From Bacillota bacterium (GTDB lineage Bacteria > Bacillota > UBA4882 > UBA8346): a stretch of 11,026 nucleotides of DNA. Positions 6,572-11,026 of this stretch are shown one piece after another (the stretch's first letter is position 1; every line of letters starts with the position of its first letter). Location: the NCBI GenBank assembly GCA_023415375.1, contig JAEZKW010000313.1:1-11026 (forward strand), written 5' to 3'. A model generated the notes under the pieces. That model searched no databases and was not told the DNA's origin. It was given only the letters and a program-made list of their open reading frames with translations. Position numbers and translations under genes: made by a program.

Positions 6572-7674
6572 TGAAAGAACATATCGGACACCGCGAAGCT
6601 CTAACTCTGCTCATTATCGTGATTTCGGGAAAAATTTTTCTTTCATTTCCGCGTGATATGGCACTCCTTGGTGAAGCCGCAGGATGGTTCATTGTCTTAT
6701 TATCGGGAATTTTAAGTATGATTGGCTTTTTGTTCATTTATTTTCTAGTTCGGAAGTTCCCCGGTCAAAACATTATCGAAATCGCCCGTGTTATTGGCGG
6801 CCCTATAATCGGTGGGGCCATCGGGACCATATTCTTTCTGTTTTTCCTGACCATCACTTCCTTATTTTTGCGTCAATTCGTTGAAAGCTTTATCCTATCT
6901 ATATTACCTCGCACACCCATTAGTGTTATCACTTCCTGTTTACTGGTATTGGTAATCTATGGGTGCCTGCTCGGCATTGAAACTATCTCCCGGGTCGCTT
7001 GGTTTTTCGGACCTTATTTATTACTAGGGTTGGTGATTATCGTATCTTTTAGCCTATCCCATGCTGACATCCAGCATCTAGCGCCAGTTTTAGGGACAGG
7101 ACCTTTAAAACTATTGAAAGCTTCCGGGCAAAATATTTCCCTTTTTTCAGAAATACTCTTGTTCGGTCTAATTGCCCCTTTGATCGCCAATAAGTCCAAG
7201 ATACTCGGGGTCGGTATTTATAGTATTGTAATTGCCATGTTGATAAATATGGTAACCGTTGCTATTGTAGTGCTGGTTTTTAATTACATTGCAGCTTCCG
7301 AATTAATCTTTCCAGTCTTTCAGTTAGCCCGGCTTATTTCCTTGGAAGAATTTATCCAACGGGTTGAAGCGGTCTTTGTTTTCCTATGGTTTTTTACTGC
7401 AGCCATTCAGTTATTGGGCTTGTTTTACGGTACAGTGACAAGCTTTGCCCAAGCTTTTCGGATCCGGGATTACCGTCCGCTCTCCATCCCCATTGCTGTT
7501 TTGGTATTTACCATTAGTTTGATTCCAACTTCAATGACCCAAGCGGTCATCGTGAACGACTTTCAGATTGGCAAGTACTATTCGGTTATAGCATTTGGTG
7601 TTCCTTTGTTGTTATGGCTGACTTCATTAATCATTAAGAAAAATCAGGGTGACCAAACGAATGAAAATGAATAA
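6571..7674 (+). CDS. gerAB: Spore germination receptor subunit B (GerB spore permease)
   Basis: The 367-residue product is an all-helical APC-superfamily transporter-like protein (spore permease family) with about ten hydrophobic helices and the family's usual length. In characterised receptors this subunit binds the nutrient germinant. The N terminus, with REALTLLIIVISGKIFLSFPR, matches the typical first helix of the family, and a hydrophilic tail of about 12 residues ends it. The ATG overlaps the previous stop as TGATG; the nearest GGAG is 16 nt away, so translation probably depends on coupling to the A subunit. A TTG immediately upstream is the alternative start. Its 3' end overlaps the C-subunit gene by 14 nt. 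The germinant cannot be predicted from sequence by eye. Confidence 0.95.
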   Translation: MKEHIGHREALTLLIIVISGKIFLSFPRDMALLGEAAGWFIVLLSGILSMIGFLFIYFLVRKFPGQNIIEIARVIGGPIIGGAIGTIFFLFFLTITSLFLRQFVESFILSILPRTPISVITSCLLVLVIYGCLLGIETISRVAWFFGPYLLLGLVIIVSFSLSHADIQHLAPVLGTGPLKLLKASGQNISLFSEILLFGLIAPLIANKSKILGVGIYSIVIAMLINMVTVAIVVLVFNYIAASELIFPVFQLARLISLEEFIQRVEAVFVFLWFFTAAIQLLGLFYGTVTSFAQAFRIRDYRPLSIPIAVLVFTISLIPTSMTQAVIVNDFQIGKYYSVIAFGVPLLLWLTSLIIKKNQGDQTNENE

Positions 7675-8941
7675 GAAGATTCTTTTGCCCGTCCTTTTAT
7701 TATTGGCACTGGCTTTAAACGGTTGTTGGGACCGGCATGAGTTAGAGGGTTTAGCCTTTATACAAGCCTTAGGCTTGGATCTGGGCCCCGGTGGCAAGGG
7801 TGTAACTATCACCACACTAATCGCCATCCCGTCAAAGCTCAAAGGAGGAGGAGGAGAGCCCGGAGGCGGGGGCGGAGAAGATACCGGTGTTTTTCTACTC
7901 TCGGAACAAGCCCCGACCGGGTTTGAAGGCTTTAACTTAATGAACACCACTTTAAGCCGGGAAGTCACTTTGTTGCAAAATTCCGTACTCATATTTGGAG
8001 AAGACCTGGCGAGACAGGGTGTCCGGAAATGGATTGATACACTGGTTCGTTACCGCGTAATGCGTCGGACTTTAAATATTTTTATCTGTCAGGGTAAACC
8101 GGTCGACGTAATGAAGGTTAGACCGAAACTCGAACCAAACCCTGGTCAATACTTTAGAGATTTTTCCCGCATAACCCGTTTTTCCGGTATGTTTCCCATG
8201 ATCACTTTAAATGACTTCATGGATCGTTATGAAGCCAAGGCTCAGGAAAACTATCTTCCGCTTTTAGGTAGGTTTCATAGTCAAGATCCCGATGAGTACC
8301 AGGAACAATCGGGAGGGCAGGATCAGGAATCCGGAAAAGGACAAAAAGTAGGTGGTGGCGGCCAGTCAGGTCCATCCAAAAAACCTCCCGAGGCTAAAGA
8401 CGTTCGGTTTCTGGGTACTGCAATTTTTAAACGAGATAAAGTGATTGGATCCTTCGATATTTATGAAACTCAAATTTTGCAGATACTCACCCATAATTTT
8501 CATGAGGCTCTATTATCGATTGGCGATCCGTTTAAAAAAGATTACCAAATCACTTATAGATTAATAACCAGCACCTATCCGAAAATCCAGTATCAGCACA
8601 AAAATAACCAAGATCTCTTTCACGTCAAAGTAAAAATGGAAGCCGAGTTGATCAGCATCCAAAGTGGGATCGATTATACGGAACCTAAAAAAGAAGCATC
8701 CCTGGGTAAACGAATAGCCCGCGAGCTGGAAGAAAGAACGATAAGGGCAATCAAAAAAGCTCAACAATATAACTCTGATGTATTCGGTTTTGGCATCAAG
8801 GTTCGTAACACAATGCTAACCGGAGCCGACTGGGACCGTTACAACTGGCCTGATAAATTTAAGGATGCTAAGGTCGATGTTAAGGTGAAAGTTGAGATTC
8901 GCCGAGTGGGAGTACAATTCCGGCCGCCTCATCCACGATAA
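7661..8941 (+). CDS. gerAC: Spore germination receptor subunit C (Ger(x)C lipoprotein)
   Basis: This 426-residue lipoprotein is the third receptor subunit, anchored on the outer face of the spore inner membrane. The ATG at 7661 gives a lysine-rich start, a leucine-rich core and the lipobox LNGC with Cys22 as lipidation site, followed by the family's CWDRHELEGLAFIQALGLDLG. A GTG at 7649 is an alternative; GGGTG lies 9 nt before the ATG. Family segments NSVLIFGEDLARQGVRKWID (107-126) and LGTAIFKRDKVIGSF (251-265) are present, with the C-terminal GerC domain at about 250-415. Two glycine-rich stretches are odd. One replaces a normally short loop with KGGGGEPGGGGGEDTG at about 61-76. The other is a Gly/Gln/Lys linker at about 207-246 between the two domains. 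It is the last gene of the operon, and no clear terminator was found after it. Confidence 0.95.
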   Translation: MKMNKKILLPVLLLLALALNGCWDRHELEGLAFIQALGLDLGPGGKGVTITTLIAIPSKLKGGGGEPGGGGGEDTGVFLLSEQAPTGFEGFNLMNTTLSREVTLLQNSVLIFGEDLARQGVRKWIDTLVRYRVMRRTLNIFICQGKPVDVMKVRPKLEPNPGQYFRDFSRITRFSGMFPMITLNDFMDRYEAKAQENYLPLLGRFHSQDPDEYQEQSGGQDQESGKGQKVGGGGQSGPSKKPPEAKDVRFLGTAIFKRDKVIGSFDIYETQILQILTHNFHEALLSIGDPFKKDYQITYRLITSTYPKIQYQHKNNQDLFHVKVKMEAELISIQSGIDYTEPKKEASLGKRIARELEERTIRAIKKAQQYNSDVFGFGIKVRNTMLTGADWDRYNWPDKFKDAKVDVKVKVEIRRVGVQFRPPHPR

Positions 8942-8977
8942 ACCTCGCAATAACTCAGCTAGCAACGATTGGCAATT

Positions 8978-9145
8978 TCACCCTTTTAAAAATAATAGAT
9001 AAAAAGGCAATACCAAAATGGCGATGACTAAAAAAATTATCCCCAAAAATCCAGGATAATTTTTTTTCTTAAGTTCAGTAATAGCAAATAATACCGTGTA
9101 AATGCAAATAACGATGATCCCAATGAAAGCCAAAAAAGAGACCAT
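8978..9145 (-). CDS. Small two-helix membrane protein, function unknown
   Basis: A 55-residue protein begins at the ATG at 9145, with AGGGAGGG about 6 nt upstream, one of the best ribosome binding sites in the window. An in-frame ATG at 9163 would place this site inside the coding region, so it is rejected. Two hydrophobic helices (about 3-24 and 33-52) flank the short basic loop ELKKKNYPG, and the protein ends LFLKG. The layout predicts a hairpin in the membrane with the loop on the cytoplasmic side. I do not recognise a family. It is transcribed towards the gerAC gene, ending 37 nt from that gene's stop. It could belong to the spore or envelope neighbourhood, but only position suggests that. 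Confidence 0.7.
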   Translation of the reverse strand: MVSFLAFIGIIVICIYTVLFAITELKKKNYPGFLGIIFLVIAILVLPFYLLFLKG

Positions 9146-9283
9146 AACTATCCCTCCCTTCATTATTATTCACAAAACCTATTTTATTATGAACTTTTCT
9201 TTTCAAAAGCTTTCCCAAATCTAAAGGTGAAATTAAACTTCTCATATTTTATAAAAGAAGCCGAAATATAAAAAAATAATATA

Positions 9284-9312
9284 TTTAATTTATGGAAGAA
9301 TTGCAATATAAT
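9284..9312 (+). promoter_or_regulatory. Candidate sigma-A promoter for the ankyrin gene
   Basis: A perfect TATAAT sits at 9307-9312, with a poor -35 match (TTTAAT, 9284-9289) 17 nt upstream in very AT-rich DNA. Transcription would start near 9319, leaving a leader of about 165 nt. The gene-free stretch 9164-9485 otherwise holds the structured element at 9356-9420 and, between 9164 and 9280, only AT-rich sequence with nothing I can identify. Confidence 0.45.
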
Positions 9313-9355
9313 ATGAACATATAGGAAAGATTTAACTAAAATTGGGAAAATAACC

Positions 9356-9420
9356 GACTTCCAAAATCTGACGAAAGCTTACGGTTTATGCTATCGTCAG
9401 ATAAAGCTTAGGAAAAAGTC
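9356..9420 (+). promoter_or_regulatory. Structured leader element, possible cis-acting RNA
   Basis: An exact 8-bp inverted repeat, TCTGACGA (9367-9374) with TCGTCAGA (9394-9401), encloses a 19-nt loop. It sits inside an outer pairing of GACTT (9356-9360) with AAGTC (9416-9420), extended across a bulge by CC/GG. AAAGCTTA occurs twice, once from the edge of the loop (9374-9381) and once just after the stem (9403-9410). Its self-complementary AAGCTT core allows loop-to-tail pairing or an alternative fold. The element lies 65 nt before the ankyrin gene's start and downstream of its likely promoter. I match it to no known riboswitch class. It could instead be a DNA operator. Confidence 0.4.
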
Positions 9421-9485
9421 TTGCTTTTCTCCCGGTTTGGTTTTGAATCTTCCTGTTCACATCAATGCAAAGGAGCGTACTGAAG

Positions 9486-11026
9486 ATGCTTAAACGGATT
9501 TGGTCATTAGGGCTCATTTTGATTTGTATCCTCGCCATTGTGTCAATAACTGTCATGGCCGATAATGCTACACCTTCGCCTTCACCCACACCGACAGTCA
9601 ATAAAGATGAATTAAATACTGCCTTGCTCACCAGTTGCCAAAATGGTGATAGCGCTCAAGTTGAACAATTACTTTCTCAAGGCGCCGACGTCAATACCAC
9701 CGACAAAGACGGCCGGACCCCGTTAGTCAACGCTGCTGAAAAAGGCGATGCCGCTACCGTAAAAATGCTTTTGGAAAAAGGCGCTTATGTTGATGCCAAA
9801 ATCAAAACCGGTTGGACACCCTTGATGTTCGCTGCCAGCAGCGGTTCTGCAGAAGTTGTTAATTTATTGATTGAAAAAAACGCCACTGTAAATATTAAAG
9901 CCCGTAAAGGAACCAGTGAGATCACCACTCCTTTGCTAACCGCCGCAGAAAATGGCAATGCCGCTATTGTTGCCCTTTTGCTCGATAAGGGAGCTTCCGC
10001 CGATGATCTAAATCCTGCCATGGCTCTTGCTGCAGTTAAAAATTCTCCGGATACCGTTAAATTATTATTGACCAAAGGCGCTGACGCCAACAGCAAAGAC
10101 GCTATCGCACAAACCCCCTTAATCCTGGCTGCTGATAACGGCGCTGCAGATGTTGTTCCGTTGTTGATTGATGCCAAAGCCGATGTTAACGCCAAAAGAA
10201 ATAACGGCCAAACATCTTTAATGCTGGCTGCTCAAAAGGGTAATCAGGCGATTGTAAAGCTTTTATTGGAAAAAGGTGCTGATGTGAACATCAAAGGCAA
10301 TAAAGGGGAAACTGCCCTGATTTTTGCCGTTCAACAAAATCAACCGGAAATCGTAAAGATGTTGCTTGCGAAAGATGCGGATGTAAATGCCAAACAAAAT
10401 TTAGGACAACCCCCCATCTTAATCGCAGCCGACAAGAATTATACCGACATCATTAAATTGTTGCTACCTAAAAACATCAACCCCGACGATTTTACTGCAG
10501 CCTTAAATTCGGCAGCCGTGAACGGCAATCAGGAAGTGGCCGATGCTTTATTATCCAAAGGAATCAAGTTGGAACAATGCGGTGAAGCCCTTTGTCTGGC
10601 AGCCCGATATGGGAAAACTGATGTCATCAATCTTTTCATCGCCAAGGGCATCGACATTAACGTTAAAGTCAATGACAAAAACTTCCGCGGCAAAGCCATG
10701 GGTTTCTGGACTCCTTTAATGTATGCCGCCTATTATGGCCAAACTGATACTGTCAAACTGTTGCTGGCCCAAAAGAAAATTAAAATCAATGAACCAGACG
10801 ATTTCTATGGCTATACGGCCCTCATTAACGCCACTGAAAAAGGATTTAAAGATATTGTGCAATTGCTGGTGGATAATAAGGCCAATCTCAATGCCAAAGA
10901 TGGTAATGACCTCACTGCCTTGATGTATGCAGCCAAGAAAAATTATGTGGAAATTGCCAAAATTCTGATTGATAAAAAAGCCAATGTGAATGTAAAAACC
11001 ACCAAAGGCGAAACTGCCCTTTCAAT
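9486..11026 (+). CDS. Secreted ankyrin-repeat protein, 3' end beyond window
   Basis: The open frame runs 513 codons to the window edge with no stop. AAAGGAG lies 10 nt before the ATG. A Sec signal peptide (Lys3-Arg4, hydrophobic core 6-23, VMA cleavage site after Ala25) is followed by a Ser/Thr/Pro linker (28-38) and then ankyrin repeats from about residue 43. I count 14 complete repeats and the start of a fifteenth, most with the TPL-x-x-AA-x-x-G...V-x-LLL-x-KGADVN-x-K signature. Repeats near 174-204, 335-362 and 364-394 are shortened and lack the TPL turn. The only cysteines in the mature part seen are Cys51, Cys365 and Cys370. Ankyrin arrays bind protein partners; export predicts a periplasmic, cell-surface or outside location, but no partner or enzymatic domain is visible. 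Any C-terminal domain lies outside the window. Confidence 0.92.
   Translation, partial: MLKRIWSLGLILICILAIVSITVMADNATPSPSPTPTVNKDELNTALLTSCQNGDSAQVEQLLSQGADVNTTDKDGRTPLVNAAEKGDAATVKMLLEKGAYVDAKIKTGWTPLMFAASSGSAEVVNLLIEKNATVNIKARKGTSEITTPLLTAAENGNAAIVALLLDKGASADDLNPAMALAAVKNSPDTVKLLLTKGADANSKDAIAQTPLILAADNGAADVVPLLIDAKADVNAKRNNGQTSLMLAAQKGNQAIVKLLLEKGADVNIKGNKGETALIFAVQQNQPEIVKMLLAKDADVNAKQNLGQPPILIAADKNYTDIIKLLLPKNINPDDFTAALNSAAVNGNQEVADALLSKGIKLEQCGEALCLAARYGKTDVINLFIAKGIDINVKVNDKNFRGKAMGFWTPLMYAAYYGQTDTVKLLLAQKKIKINEPDDFYGYTALINATEKGFKDIVQLLVDNKANLNAKDGNDLTALMYAAKKNYVEIAKILIDKKANVNVKTTKGETALS

Noticed and set aside
8939..8990. Possible terminator between gerAC and the converging small gene.
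   Set aside because: No stem longer than 4 bp followed by a T-run was found; transcripts may end by another mechanism.
9185..9191. CATAATA on the minus strand, matching a forespore sigma-factor -10 box in front of the 55-residue gene.
   Set aside because: No matching -35 box lies 16-18 nt upstream, and a lone 7-mer in AT-rich DNA is expected by chance.
9367..9410. Resemblance of GACGAAAGCTTACGG to the GACGCAAAGC core of the c-di-GMP-I riboswitch.
   Set aside because: The other conserved part of that class, CACAGGGCAAACC with its GNRA hairpin and tetraloop receptor, is missing, and here the GACG is in the main stem.
9785..10195. Minus-strand open frame of 136 codons inside the ankyrin gene, and similar frames at 9386-9631 and on the plus strand at 10723-10923.
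   Set aside because: They arise from the repeat and codon pattern of the ankyrin gene; they lack ribosome binding sites and recognisable protein features.

Overview
The window (about 11 kb, moderate to low GC) looks like chromosome from an endospore-forming Firmicute that also has an outer membrane. Two signals meet here. One is a complete three-gene nutrient germinant-receptor operon (GerA/GerB/GerC type) plus a GerMN-domain protein. The other is a secreted protein with an alternating beta-strand pattern and a terminal phenylalanine, the hallmark of an outer-membrane barrel. Negativicutes, Halanaerobiales and Limnochordia-like lineages are the known groups with this combination. Strong AGGAGG-type ribosome binding sites and several TTG/GTG starts also fit Firmicutes. 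The species cannot be named from the sequence.

Positions 1-2010 (minus strand) hold three genes in one direction: a nucleoside phosphorylase-superfamily nucleosidase, a single-pass membrane protein of unknown function, and the first two thirds of a dihydropteroate synthase. The synthase resembles the mobile sulfonamide-resistance (Sul) enzymes more than ordinary FolP. A 17-bp palindrome lies upstream of the nucleosidase.

Positions 2187-4735 (minus strand) hold an LD-carboxypeptidase, then a probable two-gene unit of outer-membrane barrel followed by GerMN-domain protein, ending at a strong hairpin terminator. A candidate sigma-A promoter precedes the barrel gene.

Positions 4910-8941 (plus strand) hold the gerAA-gerAB-gerAC operon with overlapping reading frames, transcribed away from the LD-carboxypeptidase. 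The three products would form a germinant receptor in the spore inner membrane. The neighbouring peptidoglycan-recycling enzyme, GerMN protein and outer-membrane protein make this an envelope and spore neighbourhood, although a functional link is inference.

Positions 8978-11026 hold a 55-residue two-helix membrane protein on the minus strand. They also hold a long, structured leader preceding a secreted ankyrin-repeat protein on the plus strand, which runs off the right edge after at least 14 repeats.

No tRNA, rRNA, CRISPR array, insertion sequence or phage gene was seen. The best leads are the Sul-like dihydropteroate synthase, the barrel/GerMN pairing, and the leader RNA plus secreted ankyrin gene.
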